This document shows positions 15,744 through 23,496 of a stretch of 36,722 nucleotides of DNA, piece after piece. The position numbers were made by a program, and so were the translations under genes. Positions within the stretch are counted from its first letter, which is position 1. Each line of letters opens with the position of its first letter. The notes beneath the pieces are model-generated. The model saw only the letters and a list, made by a program, of their open reading frames with translations. It searched no databases and was not told the origin of the DNA. Source of the DNA: JANNWF01 sp041675805 (lineage in GTDB: Bacteria > Pseudomonadota > Gammaproteobacteria > Xanthomonadales > Xanthomonadaceae). The stretch spans positions 1 to 36,722 of the forward strand of contig JBAYTD010000013.1 in NCBI GenBank assembly GCA_041675805.1, given 5' to 3'.

Positions 15744-16886
15744 ATGATCCGTACCGCCCTTGCCGCCGCCCTCGCCACCTTCCTGCTCGGTGCCTGCGGC
15801 GGCGCACCGCCGCCGAGTGCCGCCGATGGCACGTCCGCCCCTGTCGACGCGGCCAGCGAAGCCAGGACCCTGCGCATCTACAACTGGTCCGACTACATCG
15901 CCGAGGACACCATCGAGAAGTTCGAGGCGGAGACCGGCATCAAGGTCATCTACGACGTGTTCGACAGCAACGACGTGCTGGAGGCCAAGCTGCTGTCCGG
16001 CGACACCGGCTACGACATCGTGGTGCCGACGCTGAACTTTCTCGCCCGCCAGATCAAGGCCGGCGTGTTCCTCGAACTGGATCGCGGCAAGCTCTCCAAC
16101 CACGCCAACCTCGACCCGGAAATGATGCAGCGCATCGCCGTGCTCGACCCCGGCAACACCTACAGCGTCCCGTATCTCTGGGGTACCACCGGCATCGGCT
16201 ACAACGTCGAGAAGGTGCGCGAGGCGCTGGGCGAGGACGCCCCGGTCGACAGTTGGGACCTGGTGTTCAAGCCGGAAAACGTCGCCAAACTGGCCGCCTG
16301 CGGGGTCAGCTTCCTCGACGCCGCCTCGGAGATGATCCCGATCGCCCTGCATTACCTCGGCGAGGATCCGAACAGCTTCGACGAGGCGGTGATCGGCAAG
16401 TCGCTGACGCTGATGCAGTCGGTGCGCCCGCACCTGCGCTACTTCCACTCCTCGCAGTACATCAACGACCTCGCCAACGGCGACATCTGCGTCGCCGTTG
16501 GCTGGTCCGGCGACATCATCCAGGCGGCGACCCGCGCCGAGGAGGCCGGCAAGGGCGTCGAGGTCGCCTACGTCATTCCCAAGGAGGGTGCGCCGCTGTG
16601 GTTCGACATGCTGGCGATCCCGAAATCCGCCAAACATCCGGACAACGCCCACGCCTTCCTGAACTACCTGCTGCGCCCGGAAGTGATCGCCGGCATTTCC
16701 GACTACGTCGCCTACGCCAACCCCAACCCGGCCTCCACCGACCTGGTCAGCGCCGAGGTCACCGGCGATCCGACCATCTACCCGCCGGCGGAAACCATGG
16801 CCAAACTGTACCCGCTGGCGGTGCTGCCGCCGGAAGTGGACCGCTTCTACACGCGCCTCTGGACGACGCTCAAGAGCGGACGCTGA
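15744..16886 (+). CDS. potF: Polyamine ABC transporter, substrate-binding lipoprotein (PotF/SpuD-type)
   Basis: A 380-aa extracytoplasmic binding protein that delivers putrescine/spermidine to the PotGHI importer. The mature part begins LRIYNWSDYIAEDTIEKFE, the Trp/Asp-containing opening that binds polyamine in PotF/SpuD. VPYLWGTTGIGYN, DICVAVGWSGDI and VIPKEGAPLWFDMLAIPK follow and form the rest of the pocket. The signal sequence ends in a lipobox LGAC with Cys18, so it should be a lipoprotein; E. coli PotF is a soluble periplasmic protein. A Ser/Pro/Ala linker follows the Cys. The ATG at 15744 has GGAGAG 5 nt upstream, a strong site. It leads the pot genes. Confidence 0.92.
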   Translation: MIRTALAAALATFLLGACGGAPPPSAADGTSAPVDAASEARTLRIYNWSDYIAEDTIEKFEAETGIKVIYDVFDSNDVLEAKLLSGDTGYDIVVPTLNFLARQIKAGVFLELDRGKLSNHANLDPEMMQRIAVLDPGNTYSVPYLWGTTGIGYNVEKVREALGEDAPVDSWDLVFKPENVAKLAACGVSFLDAASEMIPIALHYLGEDPNSFDEAVIGKSLTLMQSVRPHLRYFHSSQYINDLANGDICVAVGWSGDIIQAATRAEEAGKGVEVAYVIPKEGAPLWFDMLAIPKSAKHPDNAHAFLNYLLRPEVIAGISDYVAYANPNPASTDLVSAEVTGDPTIYPPAETMAKLYPLAVLPPEVDRFYTRLWTTLKSGR

Positions 16887-17000
16887 ACGGCGCCGCCGTC
16901 GCTGGTTTCCCCGTGCCGATCCGGCCGGGGAAAACCGCTCCCGGCCGGCCCGCCATCGCCGTCGCCCCATCCATCGCCAACGATCCGGAGATTCCCTGAC

Positions 17001-18131
17001 ATGGCCGTCCCCGCTTCCGCTCCGCCCGCCGCCGACGCCGGCAATCCGAACTACCTGCGCATCGGCTCCCTGCGCAAGGAATTCGACGGTTTCGTCGCGG
17101 TGGACGATGTCGACCTCGACATCCGCCAGGGCGAGATTTTCGCCCTGCTCGGCGGCTCCGGCTGCGGCAAGTCGACCCTGCTGCGCATGCTGGCCGGCTT
17201 CGAGAAACCGACCGCCGGGCAGATCGCGCTCGATGGCCAGGACATCGGCCACCTGCCGGCCTATCAGCGGCCGGTCAACATGATGTTCCAGAGCTACGCG
17301 CTGTTCCCGCACATGAGCGTGTACGACAACGTCGCCTTCGGCCTGCGCCGCGAAGGCCGGGCCAAGGCCGAGGTCGCCCGCGTGGTCGACGAGATGCTGA
17401 CCCTGGTGCAGATGACCCGCTTCGGCAAACGCAAGCCGCACCAGCTTTCCGGCGGCCAGCAGCAGCGCGTCGCGCTGGCCCGCTCGCTGGCCAAGGGGCC
17501 GAAACTGCTGCTGCTCGACGAACCGATGGGCGCGCTGGACAAGAAGCTGCGCTCGCAGATGCAACTTGAACTGGTCAACATCATCGAGCGCCTCGGCGTC
17601 ACCTGCGTGATGGTCACCCACGACCAGGAGGAAGCGATGACGATGGCGCATCGCATCGCCGTGATGGACACCGGTCGGATCCGCCAGATCGGCACCCCGG
17701 ACGAGATCTACGAGCAGCCCAACTCGCGCTTCACCGCCGGCTTCATCGGCTCGGTCAACCTGATCGAGGGCCGCATCGAGGACGACGAGAAGGACTACGT
17801 CACCATCCGCAGCAATGCCCTGGCACACGCCATCTACATCGGCCACGGCATCAGCGGTTTCGAGGGCCAGGAAGTCGCCTTCGCCCTGCGGCCGGAAAAG
17901 CTCGCCATTTCCAAGGAAGAACCGGAAGGCCAGTACAACAAGGCGCAGGGGATCGTCGAGGACATCGCCTACTTCGGCAGCCATTCGGTCTACCACGTGC
18001 GCCTGTCCGGCGGGCAGAAGCTGATGGCCAACTACCTCAACAGCCGGCGCTGGGCCTCCGAGCAGTTCACCTGGAACGATCAGGTATGGCTGAGCTGGGG
18101 CGAGAACGCCGGCGTGGTGCTCAGCTCATGA
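17001..18131 (+). CDS. potG: Polyamine ABC transporter, ATP-binding protein
   Basis: A 376-aa ATPase that powers the importer. Walker A is GGSGCGKST (residues 51-59), the signature LSGGQ is at 149-153, Walker B ends in Asp173-Glu174 (LLLLDEP), and VTHDQEEAMTMA contains the switch histidine. After about residue 255 comes the C-terminal TOBE-type regulatory domain (ALRPEKLAIS...). The length equals E. coli PotG (377) closely. GGAG lies 10 nt before the ATG. The stop overlaps the potH start in an ATGA, so the two are translationally coupled. Confidence 0.94.
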   Translation: MAVPASAPPAADAGNPNYLRIGSLRKEFDGFVAVDDVDLDIRQGEIFALLGGSGCGKSTLLRMLAGFEKPTAGQIALDGQDIGHLPAYQRPVNMMFQSYALFPHMSVYDNVAFGLRREGRAKAEVARVVDEMLTLVQMTRFGKRKPHQLSGGQQQRVALARSLAKGPKLLLLDEPMGALDKKLRSQMQLELVNIIERLGVTCVMVTHDQEEAMTMAHRIAVMDTGRIRQIGTPDEIYEQPNSRFTAGFIGSVNLIEGRIEDDEKDYVTIRSNALAHAIYIGHGISGFEGQEVAFALRPEKLAISKEEPEGQYNKAQGIVEDIAYFGSHSVYHVRLSGGQKLMANYLNSRRWASEQFTWNDQVWLSWGENAGVVLSS

Positions 18132-19039
18132 ACGCCGCCCGCTTGCGGCGCTTTCTGCCCGGCTCGCAGTGGCTGGTGATCCTGCCGCCGTATCTGTGGA
18201 TGCTGCTGTTCTTCGCGGTGCCCTTCGCCATCGTGCTGAAGATTTCCTTCGCCAAGACGCAGATCGCCATGCCGCCCTACACCGACCTGCTGGTGTGGAG
18301 CGACAACCTGCTGCAGATCGTGCTGAACCTCGACAACTACATGTACCTGCTGCGCGACAGCCTGTACTTCAACACCTACCTCAGCTCGCTGAAGATCGCC
18401 GTCGTTTCCACTTTCTTCTGCCTGCTGGTCGGCTACCCGCTGGCCTACGCCATCGCGCGCAGCAACCCGGCCGTGCGCAACGTGCTGATCATGCTGGTGG
18501 TGCTGCCGTCGTGGACCTCGTTCCTGATCCGCGTCTACGCCTGGATCGGCATCCTCAAGAACAACGGCCTGTTGAACAACTTCCTGATGTGGATCGGCCT
18601 GATCGACGAGCCGCTGGTGATCCTGCACACCGATGTCGCGGTGTACCTGGGCATCGTCTATGCCTACCTGCCGTTCATGGTGCTGCCGCTGTACGCCAAC
18701 CTGGTCAAGCACGACCTGCGCCTGCTGGAGGCCGCCCACGACCTCGGCGCACGGCCCTGGGAAGCCTTCCTCAAGATCACCCTGCCGCTGTCCAAGGCCG
18801 GCATCATCGCCGGCGCCATGCTGGTGATGATTCCGGTGGTCGGCGAGTTCGTCATCCCCGAACTGCTGGGCGCGCCGGACACGCTGATGATCGGCCGCGT
18901 GCTCTGGCAGGAATTCTTCAACAACCGCGACTGGCCGGTCGCCTCGGCCGTGGCCATCGTCATGCTGATCCTGCTGGTGGTGCCGATCACCCTGTTCCAC
19001 CACTACCAGTCCAAGGAACTGGAGTCGAAACTGACATGA
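18128..19039 (+). CDS. potH: Polyamine ABC transporter, permease subunit 1
   Basis: A 303-aa inner-membrane permease of the MetI/binding-protein-dependent type with about six helices; the first spans roughly residues 15-37. The cytoplasmic EAA loop that docks on PotG is EAAHDLGARPWEAFLKITLP, starting at Glu201. The preceding VLPSWTSFLIRVYAWIGIL is typical of PotH/PotB. The ATG overlaps the potG stop by 4 nt; the in-frame ATG 42 nt further upstream lies inside potG and was not chosen. The stop overlaps the potI start in the same way. Confidence 0.93.
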   Translation: MNAARLRRFLPGSQWLVILPPYLWMLLFFAVPFAIVLKISFAKTQIAMPPYTDLLVWSDNLLQIVLNLDNYMYLLRDSLYFNTYLSSLKIAVVSTFFCLLVGYPLAYAIARSNPAVRNVLIMLVVLPSWTSFLIRVYAWIGILKNNGLLNNFLMWIGLIDEPLVILHTDVAVYLGIVYAYLPFMVLPLYANLVKHDLRLLEAAHDLGARPWEAFLKITLPLSKAGIIAGAMLVMIPVVGEFVIPELLGAPDTLMIGRVLWQEFFNNRDWPVASAVAIVMLILLVVPITLFHHYQSKELESKLT

Positions 19040-19878
19040 GCCGACTGCGCCCGCCCTCGCTGTCCTCGGTCTACCTGGCCCTGGGCTTCCTGTTCCTGTA
19101 CGCGCCGATCGTCAGCCTGATGGTCTACTCCTTCAACGAGTCGCGCCTGGTCACCGTGTGGTCGGGCTTCTCGGTGAAGTGGTACGGCGAGTTGTTCCGC
19201 GACAAGCAGATGATGGATGCGGTCTGGGTCAGCCTGCGCGTCGCCTTCTACGCCGCCAGCACCGCCGTGGTCATCGGCACCATGGCGGCGATGCTGCTGA
19301 CCCGTTTCCGCCGCTTCCCCGGCAAGACCCTGTTCGGCGGCCTGATCACCGCCCCGCTGGTCATGCCCGAGGTCATCACCGGCCTGTCGCTGCTGCTGCT
19401 GTTCGTCACCCTGTCGGACTGGTTCGGCATCTTCGGCAACCGCGGCATGGTCACCATCTGGATCGCCCACGTCACCTTCAGCGTCGCCTTCGTCACCATC
19501 GTCGTCTCTTCGCGGCTGTCGGAACTGGACAAGAGCATCGAGGAAGCGGCCATGGATCTTGGTGCGAACCGGCTCAAGGTGTTCTTCCTCATCACCCTGC
19601 CGATGATCGCCCCGGCCCTGATGGCCGGCTGGCTGCTCGCCTTCACCCTGTCGCTGGATGACCTCGTCATCGCCAGCTTCGTCTCCGGCCCGGCCTCCAC
19701 CACCCTGCCGATGAAGGTGTTCTCCTCCGTGCGCATGGGCGTCAGCCCGAAGATCAACGCCCTCGCCACCCTGATGATCGGCGCGGTGATGATTGCCGCC
19801 TTCATCGGCTGGCTACTGATGGTGCGCGACGAGAAACGCAGGCGGCGCGACATGCAGATGGCGGCGCAGAAGGGTTGA
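19036..19878 (+). CDS. potI: Polyamine ABC transporter, permease subunit 2
   Basis: A 280-aa permease that pairs with PotH. The N-terminal helix YLALGFLFLYAPIVSLMVYSFNESR is characteristic of PotI/PotC. The EAA loop is EEAAMDLGANRLKVFFLITL, with the EAA at residues 170-172, followed by LPMIAPALMAGWLLAFTLSLDDLVIASF. The C-terminus is basic and cytoplasmic. The length matches E. coli PotI (281). It starts inside the potH stop codon (ATGA) and is the last gene of the pot cluster. Confidence 0.93.
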   Translation: MSRLRPPSLSSVYLALGFLFLYAPIVSLMVYSFNESRLVTVWSGFSVKWYGELFRDKQMMDAVWVSLRVAFYAASTAVVIGTMAAMLLTRFRRFPGKTLFGGLITAPLVMPEVITGLSLLLLFVTLSDWFGIFGNRGMVTIWIAHVTFSVAFVTIVVSSRLSELDKSIEEAAMDLGANRLKVFFLITLPMIAPALMAGWLLAFTLSLDDLVIASFVSGPASTTLPMKVFSSVRMGVSPKINALATLMIGAVMIAAFIGWLLMVRDEKRRRRDMQMAAQKG

Positions 19879-19886
19879 GGCGTGCG

Positions 19887-19905
19887 CGCCATGCCCATCA
19901 TGGCG
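19887..19905 (+). terminator. Hairpin after potI, likely end of the pot transcript
   Basis: CGCCATG (19887-19893) and CATGGCG (19899-19905) form a 7-bp stem with a 5-nt loop, 9 nt past the potI stop. There is no T-run, so a rho-dependent end protected by this hairpin is also possible. Confidence 0.45.
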
Positions 19906-19943
19906 GCGCATGGAAGCGCCGATGGGGGTGGAAATTGAATTCG

Positions 19944-20231
19944 ATGCAGGAACCCAGTTTGAACCGTGGGCGGTTGCATGCTCCTCTCCAGGCCCGAGTC
20001 CTGGCGTCACTGATGGTCCTGTCAATTCCGGCAGGATTTTTCATTGCCGGGGGCTTTGAAACAAACAGCCGGGGTCCGGCTCTCGCCAGATCGCCCATTG
20101 CCGCCGAGGACGCCGAAAGCACACCCTCGGTCATGCCGCAAACCGCTCGCCGTCCTCGCGTTGATCCAGCAGCTCCCACGGCTGGCATCCAGCCCATCCG
20201 TGGCAGATCGAGGCACGGGCCAGGACGTTGA
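19944..20231 (+). CDS. Small ORF with signal/anchor helix; possible N-terminus of the next gene in another frame
   Basis: A 95-aa frame from ATG 19944. A basic N-terminus (MQEPSLNRGRLHAPLQAR) precedes a hydrophobic segment (VLASLMVLSIPAGFFIAGGF, about residues 19-38) like a signal sequence or anchor. A polar, Ala/Pro-rich linker follows. From about residue 75 on, the reading becomes Arg/Gly/Pro-rich with no protein-like pattern, while the downstream gene's frame becomes protein-like there (HPWQIEARART from about 20195). The TGA at 20229-20231 overlaps the TTG of the next gene. Either these are two coupled genes, or one exported protein broken by a frameshift. GGTGG upstream is a possible but distant ribosome-binding site. 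No family was recognised. Confidence 0.45.
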   Translation: MQEPSLNRGRLHAPLQARVLASLMVLSIPAGFFIAGGFETNSRGPALARSPIAAEDAESTPSVMPQTARRPRVDPAAPTAGIQPIRGRSRHGPGR

Positions 20232-20986
20232 GCGAGGCGCTGGGAACCCTGCTTGCCAATGCCAGAAATGGCGATTACGCCAGCCTCAGCGCACTGCAAC
20301 GCCTGGCAATCCGCTGTGCCGCCCATGAGAAGCGGCCATCCGCACCCGAAGGCACTGCAACCTTTGCCGCGCAACAGGCACAGATCGCGCTGGACGAGGC
20401 GTACTGCGACGGGTCGGCAACGGGGCTGAACTACGCGCAGTTGCAACAGGAGCTCGTTGCGCTGCGCAGGCACATGGTGTGGCAAGGCGACACGCCGGCG
20501 ATCATGGCGCAGACCGCACTGCCAGCCATGGCGCGTGATGCAGTGCTGTCCGATGAAACGATCTATCCAACGCAGGACGAGTTGACCTCGCTGGCCTGGG
20601 ACTTTGCAAAGTCGACACAGTCTCCGGAAATACTGGCCACCGCCCTGGCCCTGCTGCTGAAACGCCCGGACGACAGTCCTTCTGGAGTCACCGCGCTGGA
20701 CAACGTGCGTCAGGCGCTTCAAACCGATGGACGCTACGCCGCGCTGGATAACACGCGAAAACAACTGATCCAGGAAAGCGCGGTCGAATGGATGGCATGC
20801 GAGCAAGGGGCCGCCTGCGGGCCACATGGCATGCGGCAGTCAATTTTCTGCCGGTATGACGGCAATTGCGCAGCGCATCTGGACTATCGGTCATTCCTCC
20901 GTGAGCGCGTATTGACACCAACGGAGTTCGAGTTGCTGCAAACCTACATGGCCGAATTGCGTGAAGCGATGGGCCGAAACGGCTGA
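20228..20986 (+). CDS. Hypothetical cysteine-patterned protein
   Basis: A 252-aa product of unknown function if started at the TTG at 20228; the frame is open back to a stop at 20162-20164 and reads protein-like from about 20195. It is mostly helical in appearance (TLLANARNGDYASLSALQRLAIRCAA near the start). A C-terminal four-cysteine pattern C-x5-C-x10-C-x5-C begins at Cys191 and suggests disulfides, hence a periplasmic or secreted location. No signal peptide exists in this frame, but the small ORF just upstream supplies one in another frame. Base composition is visibly less GC-rich than in neighbouring genes, which could mean relaxed constraint or foreign origin. I recall similar cysteine-spaced unknown proteins in Xanthomonadales, but cannot name a family. 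Confidence 0.6.
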   Translation: MSEALGTLLANARNGDYASLSALQRLAIRCAAHEKRPSAPEGTATFAAQQAQIALDEAYCDGSATGLNYAQLQQELVALRRHMVWQGDTPAIMAQTALPAMARDAVLSDETIYPTQDELTSLAWDFAKSTQSPEILATALALLLKRPDDSPSGVTALDNVRQALQTDGRYAALDNTRKQLIQESAVEWMACEQGAACGPHGMRQSIFCRYDGNCAAHLDYRSFLRERVLTPTEFELLQTYMAELREAMGRNG

Positions 20987-21139
20987 GCAAGAGTTCCGCG
21001 ACAAGCATGATGGGTGCGATAACCGCGCGTGGAGGCGTCGCCAGCGAGCACTTTGGTTTCAGTGCACGCTGCGGTATCCCTGAAGGCTGGTGACCAGATG
21101 AATCGCTGCCGCGCGAAGGGCGGTGGCGATCTCGGTACA
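20987..21139. other. Intergenic gap between convergent genes
   Basis: This 153-nt gap separates the plus-strand hypothetical gene and the minus-strand DUF971 gene. Only a weak 5-bp hairpin (GCACT 21048-21052 with AGTGC 21061-21065) with a T-containing loop is seen. No clear terminator or promoter was found. Confidence 0.4.
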
Positions 21140-21496
21140 TCAGTCGCGCGACAGGCCGGCCTGCTCCAGCGCGGCGAGGTAGGCCGGCCAGCGCTCGGCC
21201 TGCTCGCGGCCGAGCTGGTACAACAGCCGCCAACTGTAGATGCCGGTCTGGTGGCCGTCGTCGAAGCGCAGCAGGATGGCGTACTGGCCGACCGGGTCGA
21301 TGGCGCGGATGCCGACCGCGCGCTTGCCGGCGACCAGTTTGCGCTGGCTGGGATGGTGGCCCTGCACCTCGGCGGAGGGCGACTCCACGCGCAGGTATTC
21401 GCAGGGCAGGCGGAACGTCTCGCCGGTGTCGAAGCCGACCTCCAGCACGCGCGAGGCCTGATGCAGGACGATGGAAGTCGGCAGCGGACCGCTCAT
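21140..21496 (-). CDS. DUF971 (gamma-butyrobetaine hydroxylase-like N-terminal domain) protein
   Basis: A 118-aa small protein. The family signature is seen as LEVGFDTGETFRLPCEYLRVESPSAEVQGH and DPVGQYAILLRFDDGHQTGIYSWRLLYQLG. In eukaryotic gamma-butyrobetaine hydroxylase this fold binds zinc; bacterial stand-alone versions are poorly understood, and some relatives are linked to iron-sulfur cluster assembly. The ATG at 21496 lies 10 nt after the hslU stop; an upstream extension would overlap hslU and was rejected. Association with hslVU is common in gammaproteobacteria, so it is likely the third gene of that operon. Confidence 0.85.
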   Translation of the reverse strand: MSGPLPTSIVLHQASRVLEVGFDTGETFRLPCEYLRVESPSAEVQGHHPSQRKLVAGKRAVGIRAIDPVGQYAILLRFDDGHQTGIYSWRLLYQLGREQAERWPAYLAALEQAGLSRD

Positions 21497-21506
21497 GCGT
21501 GCGTGC

Positions 21507-22853
21507 TCAGAGGATGTAGCGCGACAGGTCCTGGTCCTCGACCAGGTTGCCGAGCTGGGCATCGACGAAGGCGGCATCGACCACCATGCGCTCGCCGCTG
21601 CGATCGGGCGCATCGTAGGAAATGCCGTCGAGCAGGCGTTCCATCACCGTGTGCAGACGGCGCGCGCCGATGTTTTCGGTGCGTTCGTTGACCTCGAAGG
21701 CGATCTCGGCGAGGCGGTCGATGGCGTCGTCGGTGAAGCTCAGGTCGACGCCTTCGGTCGCCATCAGCGCCGGGTACTGGCGGGTCAGCGCGTTGCGCGG
21801 CTCGCCGAGGATGCGGCGGAAGTCCTCGCGCGACAGCGCCTGCAATTCGACGCGGATCGGGAAGCGGCCCTGCATTTCGGGAATCAGGTCGGACGGCCTG
21901 GCCAGATGGAAGGCACCGGAGGCGATGAACAGGATGTGGTCGGTGCGCACGATGCCGTACTTGGTGCTGACCGCCGAGCCTTCCACCAGCGGCAGCAGGT
22001 CGCGCTGCACGCCCTCGCGGGAGACGTCCGCGCCGTAGCCTTCCGAGCGCCGGGCGACCTTGTCGATCTCGTCGATGAAGACGATGCCGGTCTGCTCGCA
22101 GGCGTCGATGGCGTGCTGGCGCACCTCGTCCTCGTTGACCAGCTTGCCGGCCTCTTCCTCGACCAGCAGCGGCCGCGCGGCGCGGATGCTCAGGCTGCGC
22201 TTCTGGCTCTTCTGCCCGCCAAGCTGGGAGAACATCTGCTTGAGTTGCTGGCCCATTTCCTCCATGCCCGGCGGGGCCATGATGTCGACGCCGATGCTCA
22301 GATGGGTTTCGATCTCGATCTCGCGCTCGTCCAGTTCGCCGGCGCGCAGCTGCCGGCGCAGCTTGTTGCGGGTGTCGGAGTCGCCGCCGCTGACTTCGCC
22401 GCTGCCGGCGTCGAGGCCGCCGAAGCCGGGGCTGCGGCGGCGCGGCAACAGGGCGTCGAGGATGCGCTCCTCGGCGCGCTCCTCGGCCTGGCTGGCGACG
22501 CGCGCCTTGGCCTGTTCGCGGAAAAGTTTCACCGAGACGTCGGCGAGATCGCGGATGATCTGCTCGACATCCTTGCCGACGTAGCCGACCTCGGTGAAAC
22601 GGGTCGCTTCGACCTTGACGAAGGGCGCGTTGGCGAGCGCGGCGAGGCGGCGGGCGATCTCGGTCTTGCCGACGCCGGTCGGGCCGATCATCAGGATGTT
22701 CTTCGGCACCACCTCGGCGCGCATCGACGGATCGAGCTGCATGCGCCGCCAGCGGTTGCGCAGGGCGATGGCCACGGCGCGCTTGGCGGCGTTCTGGCCG
22801 ACGATGAACTTGTCCAGTTCCTGGACGATCTCGCGCGGAGTCATGTCGGACAT
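21507..22853 (-). CDS. hslU: ATP-dependent protease ATPase subunit HslU (ClpY)
   Basis: A 448-aa AAA+ unfoldase that feeds substrates to HslV. MSDMTPREIVQELDKFIVGQ is the standard N-terminus. Walker A GPTGVGKTE has Lys63, GIVFIDEIDK is Walker B, and the inserted I-domain (about residues 110-240) contains a Gly/Ser-rich part. The pore loop GYVGKDV is present. The C-terminus LSRYIL is the conserved tail that inserts into HslV and activates it. The length is near E. coli HslU (443). The gene follows hslV with a 4-nt gap. Confidence 0.97.
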   Translation of the reverse strand: MSDMTPREIVQELDKFIVGQNAAKRAVAIALRNRWRRMQLDPSMRAEVVPKNILMIGPTGVGKTEIARRLAALANAPFVKVEATRFTEVGYVGKDVEQIIRDLADVSVKLFREQAKARVASQAEERAEERILDALLPRRRSPGFGGLDAGSGEVSGGDSDTRNKLRRQLRAGELDEREIEIETHLSIGVDIMAPPGMEEMGQQLKQMFSQLGGQKSQKRSLSIRAARPLLVEEEAGKLVNEDEVRQHAIDACEQTGIVFIDEIDKVARRSEGYGADVSREGVQRDLLPLVEGSAVSTKYGIVRTDHILFIASGAFHLARPSDLIPEMQGRFPIRVELQALSREDFRRILGEPRNALTRQYPALMATEGVDLSFTDDAIDRLAEIAFEVNERTENIGARRLHTVMERLLDGISYDAPDRSGERMVVDAAFVDAQLGNLVEDQDLSRYIL

Positions 22854-22857
22854 GGGC

Positions 22858-23394
22858 TCAGAGTTCCTCGATGGTGCGATGATGGTTGGTGTAGATGCAG
22901 ATGTCGCCGGCAATGCTCAGCGCGCGCTCCACCACCTCGCGCGGCGGCAGCTCGGTGGCGGCCAGCAGGGCCTTGGCGGCGGCCAGGGCGAAGGGACCGC
23001 CGGAGCCGATGGCGATCAGGCCGTCCTCGGGCTCCAGCACGTCGCCATTGCCGGAGATCAGCAACGAGGTTTCGCGGTCGGCCACCGCCAGCATCGCCTC
23101 CAGCCGGCCCAGACGGCGGTCGGTGCGCCAGTCCTTGGCCATTTCCACCGCCGCGCGCACCAGTTGGCCGTGCTTCTCCAGCTTGGCCTCGAACAGTTCG
23201 AACAGGGTGAAGGCGTCGGCGGTGGCACCGGCGAAACCGGCCAGCACCTTGCCACCGGCGAGCCGGCGCACCTTGCGCGCATTGGCCTTCATCACGGTGT
23301 TGCCGAGGGTGACCTGGCCATCGCCGCCGATGGTGACGCGGTCACCACGACGGACGCTGACGATGGTGGTGGCATGAAAGCTGTCTTTGCTCAC
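22858..23394 (-). CDS. hslV: ATP-dependent protease proteolytic subunit HslV (ClpQ)
   Basis: A 178-aa N-terminal-threonine peptidase that forms the HslVU proteolytic core. FHATTIVSVRRG gives the catalytic Thr9 after an 8-residue propeptide; in E. coli HslV only Met is removed. GDGQVTLGNTVMKANARKVRRL and VLAGFAGATADAFTLFELFE are strongly conserved. The start is the GTG at 23394. An in-frame ATG at 23448 lies inside the -35 of the heat-shock promoter and so cannot be on the mRNA. SD pairing is weak (GGAA about 10 nt upstream). The order hslV-hslU-DUF971 is a typical operon. Confidence 0.95.
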   Translation of the reverse strand: MSKDSFHATTIVSVRRGDRVTIGGDGQVTLGNTVMKANARKVRRLAGGKVLAGFAGATADAFTLFELFEAKLEKHGQLVRAAVEMAKDWRTDRRLGRLEAMLAVADRETSLLISGNGDVLEPEDGLIAIGSGGPFALAAAKALLAATELPPREVVERALSIAGDICIYTNHHRTIEEL

Positions 23395-23425
23395 GGGCTG
23401 TCGTTCCGGGTCGCGAGACAGCCAG

Positions 23426-23453
23426 ATATGGGGTGGCGCGGCAGACATTCAAC
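23426..23453 (-). promoter_or_regulatory. Sigma-32 (RpoH)-type heat-shock promoter of hslVU
   Basis: On the minus strand GTTGAAT (23453-23447) and CCCCATAT (23433-23426) are separated by 13 nt. The known RpoH consensus is CTTGAAA, then 11-16 nt, then CCCCATnT; here the -10 matches fully and the -35 at 5 of 7. Transcription would begin around 23418, about 25 nt before the GTG of hslV. Confidence 0.82.
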
Positions 23454-23496
23454 CCGCCGCACGGCCACGGAAAGACGCCTTGCCCGTGGGCGGTGC

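Noticed and set aside
15714..17996. A 760-codon minus-strand frame opposite potF and potG
   Set aside because: It is a mirror of real pot genes with no recognisable motif, produced by third-position GC bias.
23395..23448. Upstream ATG for hslV
   Set aside because: It lies within the -35 of the heat-shock promoter, and the extra residues do not match the family.
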